Of a stretch of 24,610 nucleotides of DNA, positions 1 through 6,965 are shown in pieces. How positions within the stretch are numbered: the first letter of the stretch is position 1; every line of letters begins with the position of its first letter. The notes beneath the pieces are model-generated. The model was given only the letters and a program-made list of their open reading frames with translations. It made no database searches and was not told the DNA's origin. Position numbers and translations under genes: made by a program. The DNA lies in assembly GCA_946563605.1 (NCBI GenBank), contig CAMNVW010000007.1, positions 1-24,610 on the forward strand, in the 5' to 3' direction. The stretch comes from an uncultured Clostridia bacterium. GTDB lineage: Bacteria; Bacillota; Clostridia; Oscillospirales; Ruminococcaceae.

Positions 1-20
1 TCGTGAAGCTGGCGGTAAAA

Positions 21-85
21 CAATCCCTCAGTCAGCTTCGCTGACAGCTCCCTTTACACAAGGGAGCCTTGGGCGCTGCCGCGCC
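21..85. repeat. REP-like element: three consecutive hairpins
   Basis: Three short hairpins follow each other: GTCAGC/GCTGAC (31-36 with 40-45), GCTCCCTT/AAGGGAGC (47-54 with 60-67) and GGCGC/GCGCC (72-76 with 81-85). The order (CCCTCAGTC..., then CAGCTCCC..., then AGGGAGCC) resembles an intergenic repeat I remember as common in gut Oscillospirales genomes; that memory is not verified here. No T-run follows, so it is not a simple terminator. The left boundary may lie outside the window. Confidence 0.5.
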
Positions 86-97
86 AGTGCATAACAT

Positions 98-131
98 AAA
101 AAACCCCTTCTTACGTTCGAGTAAGAAGGGG
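98..131 (-). terminator. Rho-independent terminator of the 144-539 gene
   Basis: Read on the minus strand, an 11-bp perfect stem CCCCTTCTTAC/GTAAGAAGGGG (104-114 with 121-131), 6-nt loop, is followed by a run of six T. It lies 12 bases beyond the stop codon of the hypothetical gene. Confidence 0.85.
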
Positions 132-143
132 TAAGAACAGAGA

Positions 144-539
144 TTATTCTTTAGTTAAGGTTTGAGCGGTGGCAATGATAGCGTCCACGCTGTCGGAGAT
201 GCCGTCGATCGGGGACAGCGACGCAAAAAAGCGGTTGCCGCCTAAAGGACGCAGGAAAATTTCCGGCTCTTTGCCGTTAGCCCAGTTCGCTTTGCCGTTT
301 GCAATCAGCCATTTGCCGATGACGCCGCTGCGAAGCTCCTGACTGCGCGTCCAAAAACCGTCGGTATTGATGGCAAGCTCCGCCGGTTTTTCCCAGCCTT
401 CCAGCTCCAAAACGACCGACGGCCATTCGACGTCGAGGTATTCGTCTTTAAAATAGTTGGTCAGCAGAACGCCGTAGCCTCCGCCGTTCGGAAGAAATTT
501 TCCGTTGTTCCATGCTTTTGCTAATGTGATGTGTGACAT
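144..539 (-). CDS. Trp-rich hypothetical protein
   Basis: I do not recognise this 131-residue protein. It begins MSHITLAKAW and is soluble-looking: no signal peptide, no membrane segment, no cysteine motif. It is rich in Trp, Asn and Gly and contains a repeated-looking stretch (GKWLIANGKANWANGKEPE). The start at 539 was chosen because GGAG lies 10 bases upstream; an earlier in-frame ATG near 570 lacks a ribosome-binding site. It has its own good terminator just downstream. Upstream, between it and lysR, is a hairpin and only a weak promoter candidate (TTGTTA-N18-CATAAT read on the minus strand near 602-631), so partial cotranscription with lysR is possible. Coding character is supported by length and codon pattern, not by homology. 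Confidence 0.65.
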   Translation of the reverse strand: MSHITLAKAWNNGKFLPNGGGYGVLLTNYFKDEYLDVEWPSVVLELEGWEKPAELAINTDGFWTRSQELRSGVIGKWLIANGKANWANGKEPEIFLRPLGGNRFFASLSPIDGISDSVDAIIATAQTLTKE

Positions 540-606
540 AAATGTTCGACTCCATTCAAAAACTTTCATACAAAAATTGATATGATAAACGCAGATATTA
601 TGACCG

Positions 607-646
607 AAACCGAAGCGGTTTAACAATCGCGACTCAACAGTCGCGA
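607..646 (-). terminator. Double hairpin directly after lysR stop
   Basis: On the minus strand an 8-bp perfect stem TCGCGACT/AGTCGCGA (627-634 with 639-646) abuts the lysR stop codon and is followed by TTGTTA and a second small hairpin AAACCG/CGGTTT (607-612 with 616-621). The T-run is poor, so termination is likely partial. Confidence 0.5.
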
Positions 647-1549
647 CTAGCAGTCGTAATACATCTTCACAAAGTTGAAAAAGACCTCTCCGATAAAGGA
701 CAGCGGGTTGCTCTTATGGGTGACCATATAAAGGTTTCTGTCCATCACGATATTGTTGAGGTCGAAGCTCAGCAGCAAGCCGAAGCTCTCATAATCCTCG
801 ACCGCTGCTTTGGAGATGATAGAAACGCCCATCCCCTGGCTGACAGAATGTTTGATGCTGTCAGGGTCGTTAAACTGTGCGGCAATCTTGAGTTCGGCGA
901 TGTTGATGCCGGCTTTGTTCAGAAAGTGCTCCATCTCTTTGCGTGTTCCCGAGCCTTCCTCACGGATGATGATAGGCTCCTGCCGCAAAAAATCCGCCTT
1001 CATGCCGGTGGATTGCAGCTGGCGGAAACGCTCGGTGTTTGGGGTAATAATCACAAGGCGGTCCTGTGTAAAACTTTCCAGAACACAGTCGGGAGAATAG
1101 CTGTCGGTGCCGCAGAAACCAATGTCCGCAAGCCCTTTTGAGATGCTGTCGACAACCAGTTCGCTGTCCTGCCGCTGGATGTTGAAGGTGATGTTGGGAT
1201 ATTCTTCCCGAAAAGCGGAGATGATCTTGGGCAGGATATACTGCGAAGGAACGGTAGAGGCGCAGATGGTCAGCCTGCCTTTGAGCTCCTTGTTATAATT
1301 TTTGACCGCACAGCAGGCTTCCTCGCGCAGATTCATCATTTTTACGGCGTACTGGTAAAGGATGCTGCCTGGTTTGGTTGGATAAACATATTTGGTGCCG
1401 CGTTCGATCAGCTTTGTATCAAGCTCTTTTTCAAGCGAGTTGATATGTGCGCTGATGGTCGGCTGTGTGAGATAGATGCGCTGCGCAGCTTTAGAGAAGC
1501 TTTTCAGTTTGACAACGTAAACAAATGCTTCCAGCTGTTTAAAGTCCAT
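647..1549 (-). CDS. LysR-family regulator, selenium-metabolism type
   Basis: This 300-residue protein has an N-terminal winged helix-turn-helix (about residues 1-60: MDFKQLEAFV, then SFSKAAQRIYLTQPTIS) followed by a periplasmic-binding-protein-like effector domain (about 90-295). The sequence closely resembles the Clostridia LysR group annotated as selenium metabolism-associated, from memory of that family; the divergent neighbour is selD, which agrees. Start 1549 is used because GAGG lies 7 bases upstream; a longer reading from 1582 has no better site. LysR proteins usually bind the region between themselves and a divergent target, so a role in controlling selD and repressing itself is likely. 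The effector is unknown; a selenium or sulfur compound is a guess. Confidence 0.88.
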   Translation of the reverse strand: MDFKQLEAFVYVVKLKSFSKAAQRIYLTQPTISAHINSLEKELDTKLIERGTKYVYPTKPGSILYQYAVKMMNLREEACCAVKNYNKELKGRLTICASTVPSQYILPKIISAFREEYPNITFNIQRQDSELVVDSISKGLADIGFCGTDSYSPDCVLESFTQDRLVIITPNTERFRQLQSTGMKADFLRQEPIIIREEGSGTRKEMEHFLNKAGINIAELKIAAQFNDPDSIKHSVSQGMGVSIISKAAVEDYESFGLLLSFDLNNIVMDRNLYMVTHKSNPLSFIGEVFFNFVKMYYDC

Positions 1550-1613
1550 AATGAAACCTCGTTTCCCCTGATGGTGATACAATACAATAGATTAAATCGA
1601 TGAGAATATCTTA

Positions 1614-1642
1614 ATTATAACATATTTCGATAATGAATGAAA
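1614..1642 (-). promoter_or_regulatory. Probable lysR promoter
   Basis: On the minus strand TTTCAT-N17-TATAAT with TG one base ahead of the -10 (extended -10). The -10 matches consensus; the -35 is weak. The surrounding AT-rich segment 1599-1632 carries ATCGA...TCGAT half-sites that could be a LysR operator, though the symmetry is imperfect. Confidence 0.55.
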
Positions 1643-1663
1643 CACAAACCCGTCGGAATGCTA

Positions 1664-1692
1664 TTGTTTTCTGTTATAAATAGAGGTAAAAT
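1664..1692 (+). promoter_or_regulatory. Probable selD promoter
   Basis: TTGTTT-N17-TAAAAT, about 100 bases upstream of the GTG start of selD, back to back with the lysR promoter. Spacing is ideal and each hexamer has two deviations or fewer in its key positions. Confidence 0.5.
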
Positions 1693-1791
1693 GTATACAG
1701 ATTATTGATGAGACAGGAGTAATCCAAAGATAAATAAAAGCATGATTACCCAGAAACATTGTCGATTGGCGGCAAAGAACGGAGGAAGATT

Positions 1792-2829
1792 GTGGCAACA
1801 ACAAAACGTCTTACCGAAATGACCAAAGGCGCCGGCTGAGGCGCAAAGATAGGCCCTGATGCCTTGGCGCAGGTTCTGCGTCAGTTACCTAAATTTACCG
1901 ATGAAAAGCTCATTGTCGGCTTTGATACAAGCGACGATGCGTTGGTCTACAAGGTGCGCGATGATTTAGCAGTCGTACAAACGGTCGATTTCTTTCCGCC
2001 GATTGTAGATGACCCATATACATTTGGACAGATCGCGGCGGCAAACTCTTTGAGTGATATCTATGCGATGGGCGGTGATCCGACCCTTTCGATGAATCTG
2101 ATCTGTTTCCCGACCTGCCTGCCGATGGATGTGATGGCAAAAATCATGCAGGGCGGTGCAAGCAAGGTCAAAGAAGCCGGTGCGATTATTGCAGGCGGTC
2201 ACACCATTGAGGACTCGGAACCAAAGTATGGTCTGTGCGTCACCGGATTTATGCACCCCGACCAGGTAATGGTCAACAGCAACTGCAAGGAGGGAGACCT
2301 GCTTGTGCTGACAAAACCGATTGGAATCGGTGTGCTGACGACTGCCAACAAAGCGCAGCTGCTGGACGAAAAGACCTATGACCAGATGGTGGAAGCAATG
2401 GCAACGCTGAACAAATACGGCAAGGATGTCATGATGGAGGTTGGCGCAAATGCCTGCACCGACGTCACAGGATTTGGACTTGTCGGTCATGCGTCCGAAA
2501 TGGCAAAGGGAAGCGGCCTCACCATCGAGCTGTTCAGCAAAGAGGTGCCGGTCATTGAAGCTGCCATCGACTTTGCGAAGATGGGCATTATCCCGTCCGG
2601 CGCATACAGCAACATGGCGTTTGTGAAGGATGACGTCCGTTTTGCGCAGGATGTTCCGCAGTATATGCAGGATCTGCTGGTTGACCCGATCACCTCGGGA
2701 GGACTGCTGATTTCTCTGCCGGAGGAAAAAGCGCATGAACTGGTGCAAAAGCTGGAAGGCGTCACGATCTGCAACAAGATTGTCGGTCGCGTAACCGCAA
2801 AACAGGACAAAGCCATTATCGTGCTGTAA
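1792..2829 (+). CDS. selD: Selenide, water dikinase SelD with selenocysteine (UGA) at the active site
   Basis: SelD makes selenophosphate from selenide and ATP, the selenium donor for selenocysteine and for 2-selenouridine in tRNA. The frame reads from GTG 1792 (GGAGG 6 bases upstream) through MATTKRLTEMTKGAG, then TGA at 1837-1839, then GAKIGPDALAQ. The GxGUGAK position is exactly the catalytic Cys/Sec of SelD, so the UGA is selenocysteine at residue 16 and not a stop. Full length is 345 residues, normal for the family. Further family marks are DDAxV-type ATP-binding residues (SDDALVYKV), the VQTVDFFPPIVDDPYTFGQI segment, GGHTIED, and DVTGFGLVGH. A conventional call would start at 1864 and lose the active site. 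A terminator-like hairpin follows. Confidence 0.96.
1837..1870 (+). promoter_or_regulatory. UGA codon with candidate bacterial SECIS hairpin
   Basis: Directly 3' of the UGA is a two-part stem: GCGC 1841-1844 with GCGC 1867-1870, and AGGC 1851-1854 with GCCT 1861-1864, closing a 6-base loop CCTGAT that contains a G. Bacterial SECIS elements sit in this place within the coding sequence and are read by SelB. The hairpin is visible; its function is inferred from the position. Confidence 0.65.
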
Positions 2830-2865
2830 GGGATTCGGTAAAAAACGCAGTATTTTGATGTACGC

Positions 2866-2897
2866 AAGACAGGTATGGGAGTTCACATACCTGTCTT
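2866..2897 (+). terminator. Terminator-like hairpin after selD
   Basis: A perfect 12-bp stem AAGACAGGTATG/CATACCTGTCTT with an 8-base loop, 36 bases after the selD stop. The following ATTG is a poor T-run, so it may be a partial terminator or attenuator for the next gene. Confidence 0.5.
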
Positions 2898-2940
2898 ATT
2901 GAATATGGGGAGAATGTGTTTCGAAAGGGAGGGAAAAAGG

Positions 2941-3774
2941 ATGTCAAAAACATATTGCGGAAAGCTTTGTGAAGAATGTGCTTACAAAAATAAGCTTGGC
3001 TGCATGGGATGCAAGGCTGGACCTGGCAGTCTGTGCAGCGGAGGATGTGAATTGGCAGAATGTTGCTTTGAAAAGGGACATGAAAGCTGCGACAGCTGTA
3101 CCTTGCAGGAAAGATGCAGTCTGCTGAGAACCCGAGAAAGTGCGCCGGAGAGAAGATACCAAAAGCAAACAGCACAAGAAAGCAGGCAGGAAAGGCTGAT
3201 GCAAAAATCCGCGTTTTTGGGTAAGTGGCTTTGGATTTTATTTTGGCTTATTGTGCCAAGCACGCTGGCTGGGTTGATAGGGCTTATTCCGGCTTTGTTT
3301 TTGCCAGGCAAGATTTTGGAAATCCTTGTTTTGACCGCTTATGCGCTGATTTTGCAAAAAGCAGCGGCAGCAGAAGAAAATTACCATGCGGCTGGGGTTT
3401 GTATGTTGGTGTCGGTGGCACTGGAATTTGTGAGCCTGTGTTTGTTCGGCGAAAGGATGGAAGAAGGCTGGGGACTGCTTTTGATGCTGCCGACTGCAAT
3501 TCTGTTGCTGGTTGGAGAATATTACGAGTACATGGGACACGCAGATGTTCTGATGGATGTGGATTCCCAGCTGTCGGAAAAATGGAGCAAGCTCTGGAAA
3601 TGGTACATTGGGGCATTTGCAGCAACATTGGGAAGTATTGTGCTGGCGCTGTTCATCCCGATGTTGGCTCTTTTCCTCATCCTGGCATCGGAAATTGCCA
3701 TTTTAGTTGTGAGCATTTTAAAATTGGTTTATCTGTACCGGACAGCAAAACGATTTCGGGAATTTTCTCTGTAA
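2941..3774 (+). CDS. Cys-rich N-terminus fused to a multi-pass membrane domain
   Basis: This 277-residue protein has two parts. Residues 1-59 contain 12 cysteines (6, 10, 13, 21, 24, 32, 36, 41, 42, 50, 53, 59) in CxxC-like pairs, similar in style to DUF3795-type small Cys-rich domains that may bind a metal or Fe-S cluster. After a charged linker (about 60-90) come about six hydrophobic segments (first LWILFWLIVPSTLAGLIGLI, last LFLILASEIAILVVSILKLV) with a short basic tail. The start at 2941 was chosen for AAAGGGAGGG seven bases upstream; a reading from 2875 would add an unlikely leader overlapping the preceding hairpin. There is no signal peptide, so the Cys-rich part should face the cytoplasm. 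Function unknown; selD upstream is suggestive only. Confidence 0.8.
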   Translation: MSKTYCGKLCEECAYKNKLGCMGCKAGPGSLCSGGCELAECCFEKGHESCDSCTLQERCSLLRTRESAPERRYQKQTAQESRQERLMQKSAFLGKWLWILFWLIVPSTLAGLIGLIPALFLPGKILEILVLTAYALILQKAAAAEENYHAAGVCMLVSVALEFVSLCLFGERMEEGWGLLLMLPTAILLLVGEYYEYMGHADVLMDVDSQLSEKWSKLWKWYIGAFAATLGSIVLALFIPMLALFLILASEIAILVVSILKLVYLYRTAKRFREFSL

Positions 3775-3815
3775 AAAAACAACAGGACTGGCTACGCGCA
3801 GTCCTGTTGTTTTTT
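3774..3815. terminator. Bidirectional terminator
   Basis: A 17-bp perfect stem AAAAAACAACAGGACTG/CAGTCCTGTTGTTTTTT (3774-3790 with 3799-3815), 8-base loop, T-runs on both strands. It lies between the convergent membrane-protein gene and the M81 peptidase gene and serves both. Confidence 0.92.
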
Positions 3816-3828
3816 ATTTTGATGAGAA

Positions 3829-5334
3829 CTAGTTGCCCTTTTTCGCAATCAGATTTTCTTCAGCACAGTATGGGAACTGTTCGTCCAGCGGGAAAATCGG
3901 TCTTGGAACCTTGGTGTAAGGCAGTGTTTTCAAATCCTCGTTGGTGCTGCCTTTGGACAGCGCCATGATGCTTCTTTTTGCGATGGCAGACTGCTGTTCG
4001 GTCAGATAACCCAGCTTGCAGACAACGATGTCGGCGTCCTTGGCTTCACGTCCTAAATCGGAGAAAATATCTGGCGTCATATAGCCGACGTGAGCTTGAG
4101 CCAAAACAATATCGACGCCGCAGGAATGGAACAGCGCAAGGTCGCACGGGATGGAGGATCTCTTCCAATTTTCGATGTAAGCCTTTACGGTGCCGGTCGC
4201 GGTGATCGGCTGGGTGGTTACGGTGTCAAATTTTGCGCCGAAGGTCAGGGTGATCTCCTGACCGACCTTGCCCTTGCAGGCTTTGGTTGCTTCCGGGTCG
4301 TAGATACCGCCGTACAGGACAGGGGTCTTTAAGCTGTCGGTGCGTTTGTCCTCCATGAGGAGTTTCAAAAATCCGGTGCAGTCGGAGGAGGAACCTGCGG
4401 TCGGGTTGTCGCCGGAGTCGGACAGGTAAATCGGCAGAGGGTCACCGTTCGCGACTGCCTTGAATGCGACATCGATGGCTTCTTGCTCGTGGTAGGTTTC
4501 GGTCTGGAAGCAAAATTCATCTTTTTTGCTCCACATCAGCTGTGCAAGACGAACAGCTTCGCGGTCGGCTTTTTCCTGGCTGTCCGCGACCACATAGACC
4601 GCGCAGGAACTGTCCTCATTATCCGCCCAAGGGAAGCCCATCAGGTAGGAGGCTGCCACGATGCCGTCCTCTTTTTCGGTGCGGCGACATTCTTCGGTCA
4701 GCCCTTTCATCGGTTCGACGGTGGTGGAGGACTGTTCGCCTGCAATCAGGATCGGCACCTTTACCCATGCGGAATAGGGGTGAAATCCGTTTTCCAACGC
4801 GGCAATCGTCATGCGTGCGGCATGGACGCCGGTTTCGTAGCGGTCGGTATGCGGAGCACATTTGTAACCGACAAAACCATCGCAGTTGTTGTGCATCCGT
4901 TCAGTCATAGTGGTGTGCATATCCAGGGAGGAGAACAGCGGGATATTTGGGAACAGCTCGCGCAGCTCTTCCAGCAGGTAACCCTCTGCTTCGCCGAAGC
5001 CTTTGATGCGCATGGAGCCGTGCAGTGCGAGGGTAATGGCATCGAGCGGCTTTTCAGCGTTTGCTTTTTTTGCCATTTCGATGATTTCGTTTTTGATATC
5101 CATGTAGAAGTTGTAATCCACTTCGCCGTTTGGAACGCCGCCGACGAAAACGGTAGGAATGACCTCGTATCCTTGAGCAAGCAGCGGCTTGATGATGCCG
5201 GTGACGGGGTCGTTTTCTTTGAATTTGTTGAAAATTTCCGCGCCGCGTGTAACATGGAAATCGTTTTTACCGGCGATGATGGGGTTAAAGGAATTGGATT
5301 CGTGCTGTAAGCTGGCGACTAATACTCGTTTCAT
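3829..5334 (-). CDS. M81-family (MlrC-like) metallopeptidase
   Basis: The 501-residue protein matches the family named after microcystin-degrading MlrC. Visible family marks are the N-terminal VASLQHESNSFNP, the SLDMHTTMTE segment, the APHTDRYETG segment with a candidate metal-binding His and Asp, and the SDSGDNPTAG segment corresponding to the usual D-x-x-DNPGGG. Such proteins are predicted zinc hydrolases of short peptides or related amides; the true substrate in most bacteria is unknown and toxin degradation should not be assumed. The start at 5334 follows GGAGGG; the frame stays open upstream to 5397 but that part crosses the ychF terminator. No clear promoter is visible in the roughly 50 bases between that terminator and the start, so expression may depend on read-through. 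Confidence 0.88.
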   Translation of the reverse strand: MKRVLVASLQHESNSFNPIIAGKNDFHVTRGAEIFNKFKENDPVTGIIKPLLAQGYEVIPTVFVGGVPNGEVDYNFYMDIKNEIIEMAKKANAEKPLDAITLALHGSMRIKGFGEAEGYLLEELRELFPNIPLFSSLDMHTTMTERMHNNCDGFVGYKCAPHTDRYETGVHAARMTIAALENGFHPYSAWVKVPILIAGEQSSTTVEPMKGLTEECRRTEKEDGIVAASYLMGFPWADNEDSSCAVYVVADSQEKADREAVRLAQLMWSKKDEFCFQTETYHEQEAIDVAFKAVANGDPLPIYLSDSGDNPTAGSSSDCTGFLKLLMEDKRTDSLKTPVLYGGIYDPEATKACKGKVGQEITLTFGAKFDTVTTQPITATGTVKAYIENWKRSSIPCDLALFHSCGVDIVLAQAHVGYMTPDIFSDLGREAKDADIVVCKLGYLTEQQSAIAKRSIMALSKGSTNEDLKTLPYTKVPRPIFPLDEQFPYCAEENLIAKKGN

Positions 5335-5380
5335 AACTGATACCCTCCAAAGAAAAAGCTTGGTGTGTTGGGAGAAGTTG

Positions 5381-5425
5381 AAAAAATCGAATCTCAAATG
5401 AAATTGCTGTCATTTGAGATTCGAT
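5381..5425 (-). terminator. Rho-independent terminator of ychF
   Basis: Minus-strand reading: perfect 16-bp stem ATCGAATCTCAAATGA/TCATTTGAGATTCGAT (5386-5401 with 5410-5425), 8-base loop, then six T. It begins about 40 bases after the ychF stop. Confidence 0.88.
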
Positions 5426-5465
5426 ACAAGACGTTTGGACAAATGCTAAAGTGAAAGAAAAGGGA

Positions 5466-6560
5466 TTATACATTAAAGCGGAAGAGAACGATGTCTCCGT
5501 CCTGCATCACATATTCTTTGCCTTCGGAGCGGACGAGTCCTTTTTCTTTTGCGGCGGTCATCGAACCGTTGGCAATCAGATCCTCGAAGGAGATTACTTC
5601 GGCGCGGATAAAGCCGCGTTCAAAGTCGCTGTGGATCTTTCCGGCTGCCTGCGGTGCTTTGGTGCCGCGGGTGATGGTCCATGCTCTTACCTCCGGTTTG
5701 CCGGCGGTGAGGTAGGAGATGAGACCCAGCAGGTGATAACCGGCTTTGATCAAACGGTCAAGACCGGATTCTTTCAGACCGATTTCTTCGAGGAACATCA
5801 GCTTGTCTTCCTGCGACATATCGGAAATTTCTTCTTCCAGTCTTGCGCAGATCGGAACGACTTCGGAGTTTTCTTCCTTCGCAACTTCGAGCACCTCTTT
5901 GTAGAATGGGTTGGAGTCGAGCTTGCCGTTGAAATCGTTTTCGCTCATGTTTGCAACGTAAATAATCGGTTTATTGGAGAGCAGCGGAATGTCGGACATG
6001 ATGACCTTTTCGTCATCGGTAAATTCCATGCTGCGCGCAGATTTGCCCTGCTCGAGGTGCGCTTTGACGCGGTTTAACAGATCGACCTCAACAAGATATT
6101 TTTTGTCGCCCTTTGCGGCTTTGACAGCTTTATCAATGCGGCGATCGAGGATATCCATATCGGAGAAGATCAGTTCGAGGTTGATGACTTCGATGTCTCT
6201 CTTTGGACCGATGCTGCCTTCAACGTGAACGATCTCGCCGTCCTCAAAGCAGCGTACAACGTGTACGATGGCGTCGACCTCGCGGATGTTGGACAGGAAT
6301 TTATTTCCCAGACCCTCGCCTTTGGAAGCGCCCTTTACCAGACCTGCGATATCGACAAATTCGATGACGGCAGGGGTGATTTTATCAGGGTCGTACATCT
6401 GTGCGAGCTTGTCCAGACGATAGTCTGGTACAGCAACGGTTCCGATATTTGGCTCAATGGTGCAGAACGGATAGTTTGCCGACTGTGCGCCGGCATTGGT
6501 GATGGCATTAAACAGGGTGCTCTTGCCGACGTTCGGCAAACCCACGATTCCTAATTTCAT
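5466..6560 (-). CDS. ychF: Redox-regulated, ribosome-binding ATPase YchF
   Basis: A 364-residue Obg-family P-loop protein (OLA1/YchF), normal length. G1 is GLPNVGKST (residues 7-15), G3 is DIAG (70-73), and the usual G4 NKxD is replaced by NMSE (204-207), the hallmark that shifts YchF from GTP to ATP. A coiled-coil insert lies around 125-180 and a TGS domain fills the C-terminal 85 residues (from about 280, starting near LISYLTAGKPEVRAW and including ISFEDLIANGS). It binds ribosomes and influences stress responses and start-codon choice in studied bacteria. Start 6560 is supported by AAAGGA upstream and a good promoter. It is apparently a single-gene unit with its own terminator. Confidence 0.97.
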   Translation of the reverse strand: MKLGIVGLPNVGKSTLFNAITNAGAQSANYPFCTIEPNIGTVAVPDYRLDKLAQMYDPDKITPAVIEFVDIAGLVKGASKGEGLGNKFLSNIREVDAIVHVVRCFEDGEIVHVEGSIGPKRDIEVINLELIFSDMDILDRRIDKAVKAAKGDKKYLVEVDLLNRVKAHLEQGKSARSMEFTDDEKVIMSDIPLLSNKPIIYVANMSENDFNGKLDSNPFYKEVLEVAKEENSEVVPICARLEEEISDMSQEDKLMFLEEIGLKESGLDRLIKAGYHLLGLISYLTAGKPEVRAWTITRGTKAPQAAGKIHSDFERGFIRAEVISFEDLIANGSMTAAKEKGLVRSEGKEYVMQDGDIVLFRFNV

Positions 6561-6620
6561 GTTGCTTCGTTCCTTTCTATGCTGAAAAAGATTTCGTTCA
6601 TTTTTTGTACATTTATCATT

Positions 6621-6649
6621 ATTATAACGTTATGATTTCCTTTAGGCAA
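6621..6649 (-). promoter_or_regulatory. ychF promoter
   Basis: Minus-strand TTGCCT-N17-TATAAT, ending about 60 bases upstream of the ychF start. Confidence 0.7.
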
Positions 6650-6879
6650 GAGCATATCGGGGAGAATATCGCCAAAAGAGCCATTTTTAACGGTACAAAC
6701 ATACTGCTGTGGAAAATATCCGGCGATATTTCATGGGTTTTCCGAAATCTGTTTAAAATTTTTTCATCAATTTTTGGAAGGTTTTTGTATAATAAATACG
6801 TAAGGTTCTTTTTACGATGTTTTACGAAATTTGGATATGAGCAGAATGCAATAAAAAGAATGAATCTTCTAAAAAGCTA

Positions 6880-6888
6880 TGCTATAAT
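6880..6888 (+). promoter_or_regulatory. Extended -10 promoter of the two-component operon
   Basis: TGCTATAAT is a perfect extended -10. No good -35 lies upstream, which extended -10 promoters tolerate. Transcription would start near 6895 and place a structured leader ahead of the response regulator gene. Confidence 0.6.
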
Positions 6889-6902
6889 AAAGTAAAAGGG
6901 AA

Positions 6903-6946
6903 CGGTTTTCGTGCTGGGCGCAGGGTGCGCTCAAACAGGGGAACCG
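6903..6946 (+). ncRNA. Structured leader RNA (two nested stems)
   Basis: Outer stem CGGTTTTC (6903-6910) pairs with 6939-6946 over 8 bp including two G-U pairs. Inside it GGGCGC (6916-6921) pairs with GCGCTC (6927-6932) over 6 bp around the loop AGGGT. The closing strand ends 10 bases before the AAAGGAG ribosome-binding site. I do not recognise a known riboswitch or leader class. Confidence 0.45.
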
Positions 6947-6965
6947 ATGAGGAAAGGAGCAAATT

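Larger units (their letters stand above)
6561..6965. other. Divergent intergenic region ychF / response regulator
   Basis: About 400 bases without a convincing gene. It holds the ychF promoter, one or two plus-strand promoter candidates and a structured leader. A 96-codon frame at 6605-6895 is AT-rich, starts without a ribosome-binding site and overlaps the promoters, so I do not call it. A further TATAAT at 6788-6793 lacks a clear -35. Confidence 0.6.

Noticed and set aside
4483..5310. 275-codon plus-strand frame opposite the M81 peptidase gene, and similar long frames opposite pyk, htrA, selD and the CNNM/CorC gene
   Set aside because: Shadows of genes with clear homology on the other strand; no start signals or family resemblance.
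5335..5397. N-terminal extension of the M81 peptidase
   Set aside because: Crosses the ychF terminator and lacks a ribosome-binding site; the family N-terminus fits the start at 5334.
6605..6895. 96-codon plus-strand frame between ychF and the response regulator
   Set aside because: AT-rich, no ribosome-binding site, overlaps the ychF promoter and the -10 of the two-component operon, and the translation resembles no family.
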